Origin: Mucilaginibacter sp. OK283
GTDB lineage: Bacteria > Bacteroidota > Bacteroidia > Sphingobacteriales > Sphingobacteriaceae
Reading direction: 5' to 3'
DNA length: 64,000 nucleotides
Assembly: GCF_900110415.1 (NCBI RefSeq)
Contig: NZ_FODR01000013.1
Span: 1 to 64,000, forward strand
The position numbers and the translations under genes were made by a program. The notes below the pieces were generated by a model. It was not told where the DNA came from, did not search any database, and was given only the letters and a program-made list of their open reading frames with translations. Shown here in pieces: positions 1 to 8,708 of the stretch (its first letter is position 1; each line of letters starts with the position of its first letter).

Positions 1-120
1 TCATCCGAATCCGCTATATAATCTTTACAAGTTACCTTGTCTGATTTGTCATTTCTATTACCGGAATCGCTCCGGCTTTTTAACTTCTTTTGCTCCTCAA
101 AGCAACCCTCCGTTTGGGTC

Positions 121-154
121 TGCAAAGGTAGTATTCCTTTTTACTTTTCCAAAA
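121..154 (-). promoter_or_regulatory. Leftward promoter, nearest of three
   Basis: Read on the minus strand, TTTG (150-153) is followed by exactly 19 nt and then TACCTTTG (123-130). This matches the Bacteroidota primary sigma consensus TTTG-N19-TAnnTTTG. It is the third of three tandem promoters pointing off the left edge. The gene they drive is outside the window. Confidence 0.7.
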
Positions 155-246
155 CTTATTTTTTCTTTTTTTTATCTCTCGATCTTCAAAGAATCCCTTC
201 CGTTTTGTCCGCCTACCCCTCTCTCTTTTCTCCCTCGGTGGCGGGG

Positions 247-279
247 TGCAAAAGTAGTAAACTTTTTTGCTTTCCGAAA
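247..279 (-). promoter_or_regulatory. Leftward promoter, middle of three
   Basis: On the minus strand TACTTTTG lies at 249-256. The position 19 nt upstream (276-279) holds TTTC, one mismatch from TTTG. It has the same geometry as the promoters on either side, which supports function despite the weaker -33 element. Confidence 0.55.
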
Positions 280-390
280 TTTTATCTGAAGTTTTTTTGA
301 GCCTCGTTTTTATTCCCTCTCCCCTATTCCTGCTTCAAAAAACCCTTCAATAACCTTTCTAAGAACTTTCCCGCTTCCTTATTTGCGGGC

Positions 391-423
391 TGCAAAGGTA
401 CGCGCTTTTAACACTTATGCAAA
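391..423 (-). promoter_or_regulatory. Leftward promoter, farthest of three
   Basis: On the minus strand TTTG (420-423), 19 nt, TACCTTTG (393-400). Stacked strong promoters of this kind usually serve very highly expressed units such as rRNA or ribosomal protein operons, so such a unit may lie just left of position 1 (inference). The stretch 424-613 holds no gene or further signal that I can see, and the short frames between 37 and 300 look like chance. Confidence 0.7.
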
Positions 424-613
424 CTGTTTTTAATATTTACTTGACTTAAATGTTTAAGGTGCTAATTATCAGGCAGGAAAAATAATACGGATAGCTATTA
501 TTAGCAGATTAATAGAAGAGATGCAGCGGATAACTTAATTATATGGCGTCCTTATGAAACTACTTGATATGCAAATTCAAAAGCCCCCTCCAGAAAGAGA
601 GGGCCGGTAGTTA

Positions 614-1981
614 TCAATATTCCAAAACCACGTGTGGCTTAAATGTATCTGTCTTTACTTCGGCTTTCAATTCATGTAATATATTGTACAGGCCAAAGTT
701 GGTGCGGTTTACATATATAAAGTGTTTAACGCCCCGCGCCTGTTTAAACTCGGGCATTTTTGAAAGGCGCTCGCCAAAGGCAAAAAGCTTGTCGAAGAAC
801 TCTGATTGGCTAAAATCGAAGTGATCATCAATATAAGGCATAGCAAACAGGCTTATCATTTCTTTAAACTGCCCATAAAAAAACTCAACCTGCGTTGGGG
901 TATCATCCTTACGGATCATATCCAGCAAACGAAAGGCTTTAATAGTTTCTTCCTTATTATCCAACAGATTGGTTGAAGTAAGCGAGAAGAAAGGATAGTA
1001 AAAATCCTCGGGCATCTCTTTAATACAACCAAAATCAATACATCCCAATTTGCCTTCGGGTGTTATCAGGAAGTTACCAGGATGCGGGTCGGCATGCACA
1101 GCGCGCATCTCGTGTTGCTGAAAATTGTAAAAATCCCAAAGGGCCTGTCCTACCCGGTTCCGCAATTCCTGTGATGGGTTGGTGGCCAAAAACTCTTTAA
1201 GGTGTTTACCTTCCAGCCAATCCATAGTAATAATGCGCTTGCTGCTCAACTCCGGGTAATAAGTAGGGAATACTACATTATCCAAATTGGCACAAGCGGT
1301 AGAGAATTCTATAGAGCGGCGTACTTCCAGTTCGTAGTCGGTTTCTTCCAGCAGGCGCTCTTCAACCTCGCTCATGTACACATTCAATTCCTTTTCGCTC
1401 ATGCCCAGCATTCTGAAGGCAAATGGCTTGATCAGTTTCAGATCGGACGAGATAGATTCGCCCACACCGGGATACTGAATTTTTACGGCCAGTTTCTTAC
1501 CGTTGAGTTCGGCCTGGTGAACCTGCCCTATCGATGCGGCATTGTTCGACCGAATGTTGAATTTATCGTAGATCTGATCAGGATTTTTACCGAAATATTT
1601 CCTGAACGTTTGCACAATCAGCGGGCCCGAAAGTGGCGGCGCATTGTATTGCGATTGTGTGAACTTATCTACATAGGCCTGTGGCAGCAGGTTTTTATCC
1701 ATGCTGAGCATCTGTGCTACTTTAAGGGCGCTGCCTTTAAGCTCGCTCAATGATTGGTAAATATCAGCTGCATTATCCTCGTTCAGCTCAGATTTATCCA
1801 TATCCGGGTTGAACAGTTTTTTTGAGTAATGCTTAATATAATTGCCGCCTATTTTAAACCCTGTTTTTACAAATTTGGCGCTACGTTCTACCTTGGTTGT
1901 TGGTATGCTATTTTGTTCGGGCGAAGCTCCCTGTGAATATTCTCCACCAGCTGATGGAAAATCTGTTTCGCTATCTGTCAT
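614..1981 (-). CDS. AarF/UbiB (ABC1) family atypical kinase
   Basis: A 455-residue ABC1/AarF protein of the UbiB/Coq8 group. These are atypical kinases or ATPases that support isoprenoid lipid metabolism. Visible motifs are the alanine-rich loop NAASIGQVH (147-155), the lysine in VKIQYPGV (about K167), the catalytic loop VHADPHPGN (about 295-303) and the metal-binding DFG in CIDFG (about 316-318). The family's KxGQ motif reads KVAQ (87-90), so its glycine is alanine. It is last in a minus-strand run after thioredoxin and a TetR regulator, 25 nt downstream of the regulator. The first 50 residues are polar and low complexity. The substrate cannot be told from sequence. Confidence 0.9.
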   Translation of the reverse strand: MTDSETDFPSAGGEYSQGASPEQNSIPTTKVERSAKFVKTGFKIGGNYIKHYSKKLFNPDMDKSELNEDNAADIYQSLSELKGSALKVAQMLSMDKNLLPQAYVDKFTQSQYNAPPLSGPLIVQTFRKYFGKNPDQIYDKFNIRSNNAASIGQVHQAELNGKKLAVKIQYPGVGESISSDLKLIKPFAFRMLGMSEKELNVYMSEVEERLLEETDYELEVRRSIEFSTACANLDNVVFPTYYPELSSKRIITMDWLEGKHLKEFLATNPSQELRNRVGQALWDFYNFQQHEMRAVHADPHPGNFLITPEGKLGCIDFGCIKEMPEDFYYPFFSLTSTNLLDNKEETIKAFRLLDMIRKDDTPTQVEFFYGQFKEMISLFAMPYIDDHFDFSQSEFFDKLFAFGERLSKMPEFKQARGVKHFIYVNRTNFGLYNILHELKAEVKTDTFKPHVVLEY

Positions 1982-2006
1982 AATAATTTTAAAAGTCCAT
2001 ACTTCT

Positions 2007-2643
2007 TTACATCCCGCCGTTTTTCACCAGGAATTTTCCGTACTCAAACAAATTGTCGATGGGCGAGCGTTGAAAAAGGTCGAACGTTACATTGACGCCT
2101 TTTTCGATAGCCTCATCCGTTTTCTCAAATCCCGTAGAGTTATCATTTACCCAAAAGTTGAGTACGAATACAAATTGCACCCAAAGCGCGTCTTTATAAC
2201 GTTTGCTAAAAAATTTACGGTCGGTAAGTTCTGTGGTTTCTATCCCTTCCTTCAGTATATCTTCGGCAAAACTTTCGAATGCCGTTTTCATCGGTTCAAA
2301 CACACGTGGCGTAGTAAAACCTCTTGGTTGTTTTTTGATGGAATAAATAGCAAAGCTTCGGCTGCCCTTAAGCAACTCAAAAAAACCATAAAAGTAAGAC
2401 AAAGCCCTTTCGCGGGCAGAATATTGCGCCCAAACTTCCTGGCTCTTTATTTCGGCGATAGTTTTATTTGTAAAACCTGCCCAAATAGCCTGCTCCACGG
2501 CTTCAAATGAGCCAAAGAACTGGTAAAACTCAGCTTCGGACATTTCGTTTTGCTTCGCGAATATATATACCGACTTAGGCTCCGAGCCTTCGGTTAGCAC
2601 ATAATCAATATATGCGTTCTGGATACTTTCGATAGTTGCCATA
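2007..2643 (-). CDS. TetR-family transcriptional regulator
   Basis: A TetR/AcrR-like DNA-binding protein. The N-terminal helix-turn-helix covers roughly residues 3-50, with recognition-helix residues around AEFYQFFGSFEAVEQ. The rest is a helical ligand domain of unknown specificity. I start at the ATG at 2643 (MATIESIQ). Upstream in-frame starts at 2654 and 2663 would run into the inverted repeat at 2659-2769. AarF follows 25 nt after the stop, so the two are probably one transcript and the regulator may control it. This pairing is what suggests a local rather than global role. Confidence 0.85.
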
Positions 2644-2658
2644 TTTGATCTCATTGGC

Positions 2659-2769
2659 CTCACCTAAATCCTCTCCAAAGGAGAGCACTTTTGATTGGCG
2701 CGTTGGTTATGTAATTATTTAATAGATCGTTGTTTTACCCCCTCTCCCTTGGAGAGGGCCGGGGTGAGG
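2659..2769. repeat. Inverted-repeat element, stop-adjacent family, copy 1
   Basis: The outer ends CCTCACC and GGTGAGG enclose CTCTCCAAAGGAGAG and CTCTCCCTTGGAGAG hairpins. Read on the minus strand, it begins one nucleotide after the thioredoxin TAA and ends 16 nt before the TetR ATG, so it fills nearly the whole spacer. A second copy lies at 61623-61705, also starting at a stop codon. Confidence 0.75.
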
Positions 2770-2770
2770 C

Positions 2771-3067
2771 TTATATAAACATCTCCACCGTACGCTGCAG
2801 TTCTCTTGCCTGCACAACACCGGCCTGGCGCCATTTGGTTTGTCCTTTTTGGAATATCATTAACGTTGGTACACTTTGTACACGGTATGCGCTTGCCGCT
2901 TGCGGGTTTTTATCAATATCAATCTTGATGATCTTTACTTTATCGCCAAGGGCGTGTTTTACATCCTTTAGTATAGGCGGCATCATTTTACAGGGGCCGC
3001 ACCACTCGGCCGAAAAATCAACCAGTACCGGAATTTCTGAAGCTATTATATCCTGGAAATTTGCCAT
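2771..3067 (-). CDS. trxA: Thioredoxin
   Basis: A 98-residue cytosolic thioredoxin that reduces disulfides in client proteins. The WCGPC redox site is at residues 22-26 and the cis-proline in VPT is at 66, both canonical. Length is slightly short of the usual 105-110 residues because the N-terminal strand is trimmed. It has no signal peptide. It is first of a three-gene minus-strand run with TetR and AarF. The symbol is by family only, since Bacteroidota carry several thioredoxins and this need not be the main one. Confidence 0.92.
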   Translation of the reverse strand: MANFQDIIASEIPVLVDFSAEWCGPCKMMPPILKDVKHALGDKVKIIKIDIDKNPQAASAYRVQSVPTLMIFQKGQTKWRQAGVVQARELQRTVEMFI

Positions 3068-3214
3068 AATTTTTTTACTATTTAGTCGATTGCTGATGGT
3101 TAATAGTTATTAGCTATCATTATCAATAATAACCATTATTTTAGATAAAAGTTTATTGAACAGACGCTTAATTGGAAATATGACTTTCCGACTATGAACC
3201 CTCAACTATTGATT

Positions 3215-4111
3215 ATGAACAAGAGCACAACAGCCGGTATTTACCTAATGCTGGCACTTTTTATTACCTCGTTTGCTGCTTTGGCGCAAGACAAACCTAC
3301 CGTTATACCACTTTGGCCAAATGGTGCACCCGGTTTCGAAAACAGGCGAAATGAGCCCGAGCAGGCAAAGGATTACTGGGTAAAAAACATCCACAACCCG
3401 TCACTTACGGTTTTTACTCCGCCGACAGGTAAAGCCAATGGCGCGGCTGTGGTGATATGCCCTGGCGGCGGCCACCGCTTGTTAGTTTATACTGCCGAGG
3501 GTGTCGAACCGGCCAGGTATCTCAACGAGTTGGGGATTACTGTATTTGTGCTAAAGTACCGTTTAGGCCGTGATACCCTATCGCCTTATAAAATTGATGT
3601 ACACGCCAAACAGGATGGATATAGGGCAATGCGGCTGGTACGGAGCAAGGCGGCAGAGTATGGCCTGGATACCAACAGAATAGGGCTAATGGGTTTCTCG
3701 GCAGGCGGAGAGGTTGTTGATATGGTTGCTTTTGGCGATGGTAAAGGCGACCCTAAGGCTGCCGATTCTGTTGACAGACAGAGTGCCAGCCCTAAGTTTA
3801 TCATACAAATTTACCCCGGCCCTTTATACATACCGGATGTGATACCGGCCAACGCACCGCCAGCCTTTTTATTAGCTGCCAATGACGACCCATGCTGCGC
3901 GGTGCCGGTGGTAAGTTTGATGCAAAAATACCGCGAGGCCAAGGTGCCCATCGAAGTGCATTTGTATGCCCAGGGAGCCCACGGTTTTAACATGGGCAAA
4001 CGCTCGAAACTACAAACCATCAGCACCTGGCCACAACGTTTGGCCGACTGGCTGGCCGACAATGGTTATTTAAACCCGGCGAGTAAGGAGCGGAAGAAAA
4101 TCCTACATTAA
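3215..4111 (+). CDS. Secreted alpha/beta hydrolase (acetyl esterase type)
   Basis: An exported esterase of the BD-FAE/acetyl-xylan-esterase-like group. With the ATG at 3215 it has a clean signal peptide ending near ALAQ (residue 25); the in-frame ATG at 3194 would add seven residues before it. The oxyanion motif is PGGGH (83-87), the nucleophile is Ser162 in GFSAGG, the acid lies in ANDDPC (about D224-225) and the histidine is H256 in GAHGF. Relatives deacetylate plant polysaccharides, but no carbohydrate genes are adjacent. It is monocistronic and divergent from thioredoxin. Confidence 0.88.
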   Translation: MNKSTTAGIYLMLALFITSFAALAQDKPTVIPLWPNGAPGFENRRNEPEQAKDYWVKNIHNPSLTVFTPPTGKANGAAVVICPGGGHRLLVYTAEGVEPARYLNELGITVFVLKYRLGRDTLSPYKIDVHAKQDGYRAMRLVRSKAAEYGLDTNRIGLMGFSAGGEVVDMVAFGDGKGDPKAADSVDRQSASPKFIIQIYPGPLYIPDVIPANAPPAFLLAANDDPCCAVPVVSLMQKYREAKVPIEVHLYAQGAHGFNMGKRSKLQTISTWPQRLADWLADNGYLNPASKERKKILH

Positions 4112-4432
4112 TTACCCCAAAAAACTTCTTAAAATTAATTTCAATGCTAAAATACGGTAAAAAATTGCAATTTTTATAGAATTAATTGCAAATAATCTAT
4201 AATGAGGCATCAACAAATTACAAAAAAAATACAAGTTTTTATACGTTTAAACAGTATCTGCATCAACGGTAAAAAAGACAGCCGCATTTAATGCCCGATA
4301 CCTTTTTCCATTGCCACAATCGCTAATAAAACAGTCCGGCCATCACTATTGATAGCCGGACTGTTTTGTTATTATGCTTCCCCTGAAAATACACCCTGCA
4401 AATCAAAAGCTCCCCCTTCAGGGGCTGGGGGC
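4112..4432. other. Gene-free stretch between convergent genes
   Basis: AT-rich spacer between the esterase and the convergent 4433-5374 gene. It holds the bidirectional terminator described next and a short C/G-rich hairpin near 4410-4430. No coding frame is credible. Confidence 0.6.
4331..4364. terminator. Bidirectional intrinsic terminator
   Basis: A perfect 10-bp stem ACAGTCCGGC (4331-4340) / GCCGGACTGT (4355-4364) with a 14-nt loop, flanked by A-rich and TTTTGTT tracts. It sits between convergent genes. Confidence 0.75.
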
Positions 4433-5374
4433 CTATTGTATTTTATAACAACTTTCGATAGAGGCTGTGCTTCGGGACGCTGCGTATACTACATTGTTTA
4501 ATATTTGGTAACCGGTGGTAACACTTCGCATCTGGCGTATTAAAACAACCCCGGTGGCATTATCAATTACATAAACACCATTGGTATTGCTATTTGAATA
4601 TTGCCGGCGCAGGGCGCTTTCAAAAGCTACAGTTGTGGTTTTATCCGTTTTTGATTCAATCCAGAATGTATTTTTCACGTTGGTACCGGCACTGGTGGTA
4701 GTATCTACCCACGTATAGCCCTTCTTCATGGTTTGAAGTGCTGCGTAATCTACAGTGAGCCCTAAGGAGCCGCCTTTAACCAGCTGATCGTTTTGTAAAC
4801 CCGTAAATGCATACAATGTATCATTAATTGCCTGATTGCTGCTACCTTTAATATCAAAAATAGTATCGCGCAGGCCCAGGGTAACGTTTGCCGTTTGCCC
4901 AACCATTGCTGTAAACCGTTTTTGGATATATGAACTTGTATCTGATGGCTGATCGGAATTATACGCCATCGATTTACCCATAGCAAATATAGTATCGGCA
5001 ATGCGCTTGGTAGTAACCGCAACCTGGAAATCCGATTTTGTGGCATCGGTAATGTTATAGTTTTTTGTTACCGATGAGTTGCTGCTGATAGTAAATTTTT
5101 GATCATACCGCGCCAAAATAGTGTTTGAGTTTACCAGTGTTGTTTTTTGGTACCCGTCACCTTTTTTAAACGCCAGCAGGCGGTGCTCATCCGCAACAGC
5201 CGCAGGCGTTGTTAAAGATATAGCCGGGGTAGTATTTAAAAGAGCGTTTGCCGGTAATTCTGTCACCTTTTTCATCTCAAGCTTCAATGGTGCCGTTTGG
5301 GCAAAGCACATCCCCGCAACCACTACAAGCGATAGCGTTAAAATGGCTTTTCGTTTTTTTATGTATGTTCTCAT
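4433..5374 (-). CDS. Secreted protein of unknown function (DUF6263-like?)
   Basis: A 313-residue exported protein with a signal peptide ending at FAQ (about residue 26). The mature part is threonine- and asparagine-rich, with alternating strands expected of a beta-rich fold. It has a single late cysteine (SCYKIQ at the end). Its opening layout, LLAFKKGDGYQKTTLVNSN, recalls DUF6263 proteins of Bacteroidota, but I am not sure of this. No enzyme motif is visible. It shares orientation with the next two exported proteins, 180 nt away. Confidence 0.6.
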   Translation of the reverse strand: MRTYIKKRKAILTLSLVVVAGMCFAQTAPLKLEMKKVTELPANALLNTTPAISLTTPAAVADEHRLLAFKKGDGYQKTTLVNSNTILARYDQKFTISSNSSVTKNYNITDATKSDFQVAVTTKRIADTIFAMGKSMAYNSDQPSDTSSYIQKRFTAMVGQTANVTLGLRDTIFDIKGSSNQAINDTLYAFTGLQNDQLVKGGSLGLTVDYAALQTMKKGYTWVDTTTSAGTNVKNTFWIESKTDKTTTVAFESALRRQYSNSNTNGVYVIDNATGVVLIRQMRSVTTGYQILNNVVYAASRSTASIESCYKIQ

Positions 5375-5555
5375 TTTATCTTTTTTTTGATTGGGGCCGT
5401 AGCTTTATTTTGTTCATGGTTCATAGATCATGGTTCATGGTTTTGTTCGTAGCTTATAGCCCGTGGCGAAAAAATTTATCGCAAACGTTTTCTATCAGAT
5501 CCGCTAAGGGCTATGAACTATCAACCATGAATCATAAGCAAACAACCATTTCTTA

Positions 5556-6017
5556 TTAATGCAATGGTTTTAAGCCAGGTATCGGTGGCGGCGTTGGTAT
5601 CGGCGGCGGTGTTGGTATCGGCGGCGGCGTTGGTATTGGCGGCACCGTTGGTATCGGCGGCGGCGGTGTTATCGGCGGCGGCGTTGGTATTGGCGGCGGC
5701 GTCGGTATCGGTGGCGGCGTCGGTATCGGCGGCGGCGTTGGTATTGGCGGCGGCGTCGGTATCGGCGGCGGCGGTGTTATCGGCGGCGGCGTTGGTATTG
5801 GCGGCGGTGTTGGTATTGGCGGCGGCGTTGGTATCGGCGGCGGCGTTGGTATTGGCGGCGGCGTTGGTATCGGCGGCGGCATTTTTATAGGCGGTACGGG
5901 CGGTATTGGCGGTGGTACATTCCAATCCGAGCGATTGCCTCTTTGTGCATTGGCATGCTTTACGCCTGCCAGCAATGTTGCTGCTGCAAACATTGATGTT
6001 ATGATTATCTTTTTCAT
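5556..6017 (-). CDS. Secreted proline-rich hexapeptide-repeat protein
   Basis: A 153-residue protein: signal peptide ending near ANAQ (25), a short RGNRSDWNVPP segment, then about 110 residues of PPIPTP repeats that should form a rigid polyproline II rod. It ends GLKPLH. Two repeat units read ITPPPP. The signal peptide and a clean start argue that this frame is the real one, although the 18-bp DNA repeat leaves two other frames open. It lies 4 nt from the end of the next exported gene (6022-6909), so the two are probably cotranscribed. Function is unknown; a periplasmic spacer or surface rod is plausible. Confidence 0.7.
   Translation of the reverse strand: MKKIIITSMFAAATLLAGVKHANAQRGNRSDWNVPPPIPPVPPIKMPPPIPTPPPIPTPPPIPTPPPIPTPPPIPTPPPITPPPPIPTPPPIPTPPPIPTPPPIPTPPPIPTPPPITPPPPIPTVPPIPTPPPIPTPPPIPTPPPIPGLKPLH
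5581..5868. repeat. 18-bp tandem repeat, 16 units
   Basis: Sixteen consecutive 18-bp units of the form ATCGGCGGCGGCGTTGGT with few substitutions. Units 5 and 11 share a variant ending GGCGGTGTT, which suggests an older block duplication of about six units. Because the unit is a multiple of three, copy-number change keeps the host reading frame. Confidence 0.9.
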
Positions 6018-6021
6018 AGTT

Positions 6022-6909
6022 TTAATTATTGTTCATTAATCGGGTAAGGGAAAGTGGCAGTCCTATCGAAAAGACCATATTGGCCTTATCTGACGAGTAC
6101 TTGGTTAAGTTGGCCACGCCAATGCCCAGGCTAATTGGCGTTTTAAATGGCCGTACACCGGCCGATAGGCCCAGGTTCATGCCTGTCCATTCGGTGTTTA
6201 AGGTTAAATGGCGCACCACTTCAAACGATACGCTTCCAAATACGGCCGTACCGTGCTTGCCTTTACCGGCGGCAATATCTTTGGGGCTTTTTTCATAAAA
6301 CCGGCCGCTGCCTAAGCCAATGGTATAGCTAAGTCTTGAACTGCCTGGCGTTAACGATGGCATTGTTTGTACCGCATGGCTTATCGCCATAAAAAAGGTG
6401 GAACCCGGCGAATCCGAATATTTATCGGCTGCAAACATTTGAAGCGCACCTGCCGCTATGCTTGTACCTGGAAACAGTTTACGGCTCAGGATAAAATTTC
6501 CTGAAAAATTTCTGAACTTGTGAACATCGGTCATATTTAAACTGGCTGCAAAATTAACCGCCTTAATTGGATCGCCTATGCAGGCGCCTGCCGAGGCAAT
6601 TAAATCAGCCTTGTTGTTTCTGTACACTTCCGGGTATGCGCCACCAAGGCCGCCGAAAATATACATCCCATAGCCTCCAAAACCGGTAGGCGTTAAAAGC
6701 GCGGCGGGTGCATCGCTGGGGTAAAGTTCGCGCTGGCCCACCTGTGGCACGTCCTGCGTGACAACCACATTGGGTTTCACCGCTAAAAACGAATCAATTT
6801 GTTGCTTTAGTTCTTTTTCGAATAAGTTTTGGCTTAATGCTGATTGAGCTAACAGGCAAAGTGCAATTACCGCACAATACATGAATGGCAGCCGTGATTT
6901 GCAAATCAT
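6022..6909 (-). CDS. Secreted protein of unknown function
   Basis: A 295-residue exported protein with signal peptide cleavage near SALSQ (residue 27). The mature chain alternates Gly/Ser-rich strands (GFGGYGMYIFGGLGG, SYTIGLGSGRFYEKS) and ends in a hydrophobic strand before LTRLMNNN. This looks like a small outer-membrane beta-barrel, which is inference from composition. No family is recognised. It is upstream of the proline-rich protein with a 4-nt gap, so the two may work together at the cell surface. Confidence 0.6.
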   Translation of the reverse strand: MICKSRLPFMYCAVIALCLLAQSALSQNLFEKELKQQIDSFLAVKPNVVVTQDVPQVGQRELYPSDAPAALLTPTGFGGYGMYIFGGLGGAYPEVYRNNKADLIASAGACIGDPIKAVNFAASLNMTDVHKFRNFSGNFILSRKLFPGTSIAAGALQMFAADKYSDSPGSTFFMAISHAVQTMPSLTPGSSRLSYTIGLGSGRFYEKSPKDIAAGKGKHGTAVFGSVSFEVVRHLTLNTEWTGMNLGLSAGVRPFKTPISLGIGVANLTKYSSDKANMVFSIGLPLSLTRLMNNN

Positions 6910-6986
6910 AGTGAGGGAGATTAGGTTAAGTAATAAGTAGGCCGTTAATTATAGCACCTGCTAATTGGCAACAGGCTGGTTATGCT

Positions 6987-7421
6987 TTAACTAAGTTGTA
7001 ATTTTTTTACGGCAAAACACAATGCTTTGCCAAATAAATTAACAAGCTTAAACTGCGGCAATATAGCTATATAGCCTCCTGTTTCTGTTGCAATACCAAC
7101 GGCGGATGGTCGCTGATAACGATTTGCCCACGACGATTGTGGCACCGTTACATTGCCATACCAGGCCGGTAAGTATATGGTTAACGCCCGGTCTCCGTTT
7201 ATCGGGACTACATCCAAACAAAGCAGCCCGGTAAACTTAGGCAAATCTGTAAAGGCTGGGAGGCAAATGTGCTTTGTCATTCGCTTTGCGTGCTCCTTGC
7301 CTGGTTTTAAGGGCTTGGGGTTATCCCGTGATATTATTATCGCGCTCTCGGAAGATCTTTCCTGCGCAAGCGCTGTTATGCAAAACAGCATGATTACAAT
7401 TGTAGCTATCAGGTATTCCAT
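6987..7421 (-). CDS. Secreted hypothetical protein
   Basis: A 144-residue frame with an N-terminal hydrophobic segment (MEYLIATIVIMLFCITALAQ) that reads as a signal peptide. The mature part has no motif I recognise; two cysteines occur close to ICLP and LLCLD. Neighbouring genes on the same strand are also exported proteins of unknown function. Its codon use is ordinary for the region. Confidence that it is expressed is moderate because no homologous family comes to mind. Confidence 0.45.
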   Translation of the reverse strand: MEYLIATIVIMLFCITALAQERSSESAIIISRDNPKPLKPGKEHAKRMTKHICLPAFTDLPKFTGLLCLDVVPINGDRALTIYLPAWYGNVTVPQSSWANRYQRPSAVGIATETGGYIAILPQFKLVNLFGKALCFAVKKLQLS

Positions 7422-7889
7422 TTTTTTAGGTTAACTGGGTTTTAAAAAGGGGTGTAGGGAGCGATTGTGTATGCAATTTACTTGCGCAGATCAGGGACTA
7501 AATAAGTATGTTTTTGTCATGGTGGTTTTGGTTGTTTGTTGATACAATTTTACGGCGCGGAGGTAAGGCGTGCAATACAAAGTAGTTTGTATTTTTGGGA
7601 GATTGAGGCTCGGAACCTAAAGGATGATATAATGATTTTAGCCTTTAAGTAATGAATATGCAAATCCCGGATGTTAATTCATATCCGATATTTTGTATTT
7701 TAAACGGAACCCCAATTTGTAAAGCGAAAGGGTCGATGTTGACGAGAGATAATAGTCAATTGTCCTAAAAGCACGGCGTATACTTAGCATGCGGGCCATC
7801 CCGATGTTTATCGAGGTGGCGGCAAGAGCTGGTAAAAGAATAGCGATTTTTCGAATGCAATTCTCCTCACCCAATGTTGCTAAGCCCGT
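7422..7889. other. Gene-poor stretch
   Basis: It contains a small hairpin (ATACAAA / TTTGTAT near 7580-7600) and an open minus frame of 66 codons (7674-7874) with no recognisable features, which I do not call as a gene. No promoter or terminator is convincing. Confidence 0.4.
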
Positions 7890-8708
7890 TCACAGGTTGC
7901 AAATGTAACAGTTTTCGGTTGCGGAAAAGGTGGGCGAATTACACCAGCTTTTAAGCGATACAATGTAGGCTACTTTTTTACCTTTGGATTTTTCGCTTAC
8001 AAGGCTAACTATCGCTTTGGCATCATCGTAATTGGTGGTTACCGGGATCACTGTCCGGTACCAGTTTCCTTTTTTATAAATGGCGGCATTTTGGCTTATA
8101 CTATCTTTTGCAAACTTCAGTTCAGTCGCCGCCGGGCCAACAGTTTTATTGGCGCCTATTACAACCAGGTAGCTATTATTTACGTTTAAATTAAGGTCCT
8201 GGTAAATTGCTTGCTTTTTATCCTCCAACTTATTATAATCTTTTATTTGCTGTATGCTTGGTTTATCGGGTTGTTTAACAATAGCCGTCTGCAGGGCAGC
8301 TATTGTTTTAAGGGTATCCTCTTTGCCATTTAGTTTTGTGCGCCAATCTTCCCACGATTTTTTCAGACCCTCCGGCGCCACAGATACCATAAAATCGCAC
8401 AAAAACTTCATGTCATTGAGATTTTTTTTATTATCGGTTACATAAGGAAGGTAATCTTTAAAAGCGCTCATTTCCTCCAGTTGTTGTTTGCGCTCTTTAA
8501 ACAGGTCGGTAATGATCAGCGTAACCGTGCCAATGGCCGTCGTAACTATTACAGATTTAAAAACATCAATTATTTTGTCAATCCTTTCCATTTCCAACTT
8601 ACTTTTAAAAATAAGGTAACAGATAAAGATCATTCCCAATATAGCAATACCCACAAATAAAAGGTAAAGGAACAGCGACACATTGCCCGTGTTGTTGAAG
8701 TAGCGCAT
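7890..8708 (-). CDS. Membrane protein with SPOR-like C-terminal region
   Basis: A 272-residue protein. Two membrane segments lie at about 9-34 and 52-70, followed by a helical, charged middle (about 72-170) that could be coiled coil. The C-terminal part (about 178-260) has the pattern of a SPOR-like fold: VVIGANKTVGPAATELKFAKD, then WYRTVIPVTTNYDDAKAIVSLV, then AYIVSLKSW. SPOR domains bind denuded peptidoglycan, so a cell-wall role is possible, but this is a weak structural guess. The last residues carry three cysteines in a C-x10-CYIC pattern. No neighbour informs its job. Confidence 0.55.
   Translation of the reverse strand: MRYFNNTGNVSLFLYLLFVGIAILGMIFICYLIFKSKLEMERIDKIIDVFKSVIVTTAIGTVTLIITDLFKERKQQLEEMSAFKDYLPYVTDNKKNLNDMKFLCDFMVSVAPEGLKKSWEDWRTKLNGKEDTLKTIAALQTAIVKQPDKPSIQQIKDYNKLEDKKQAIYQDLNLNVNNSYLVVIGANKTVGPAATELKFAKDSISQNAAIYKKGNWYRTVIPVTTNYDDAKAIVSLVSEKSKGKKVAYIVSLKSWCNSPTFSATENCYICNL

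Noticed and set aside
37..300. 87-codon plus-strand frame at the left edge
   Set aside because: Phe/Ser/Pro-rich chance frame through three minus-strand promoters.
1202..1753. 183-codon plus-strand frame inside aarF
   Set aside because: Shadow frame opposite a clear family protein.
5581..5868. Possible CRISPR array
   Set aside because: Units are head-to-tail with no unique spacers; it is a tandem repeat inside a coding frame.
5521..5925. Long frame rich in Thr-Asn-Ala over the 18-bp repeat, and a plus-strand Val/Ala frame at 5564-5890
   Set aside because: Both are other frames of the proline-rich repeat. Only the 5556-6017 frame has a signal peptide and a sensible start.
7674..7874. 66-codon minus-strand frame
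   Set aside because: No signal, motif or coupling; low evidence.
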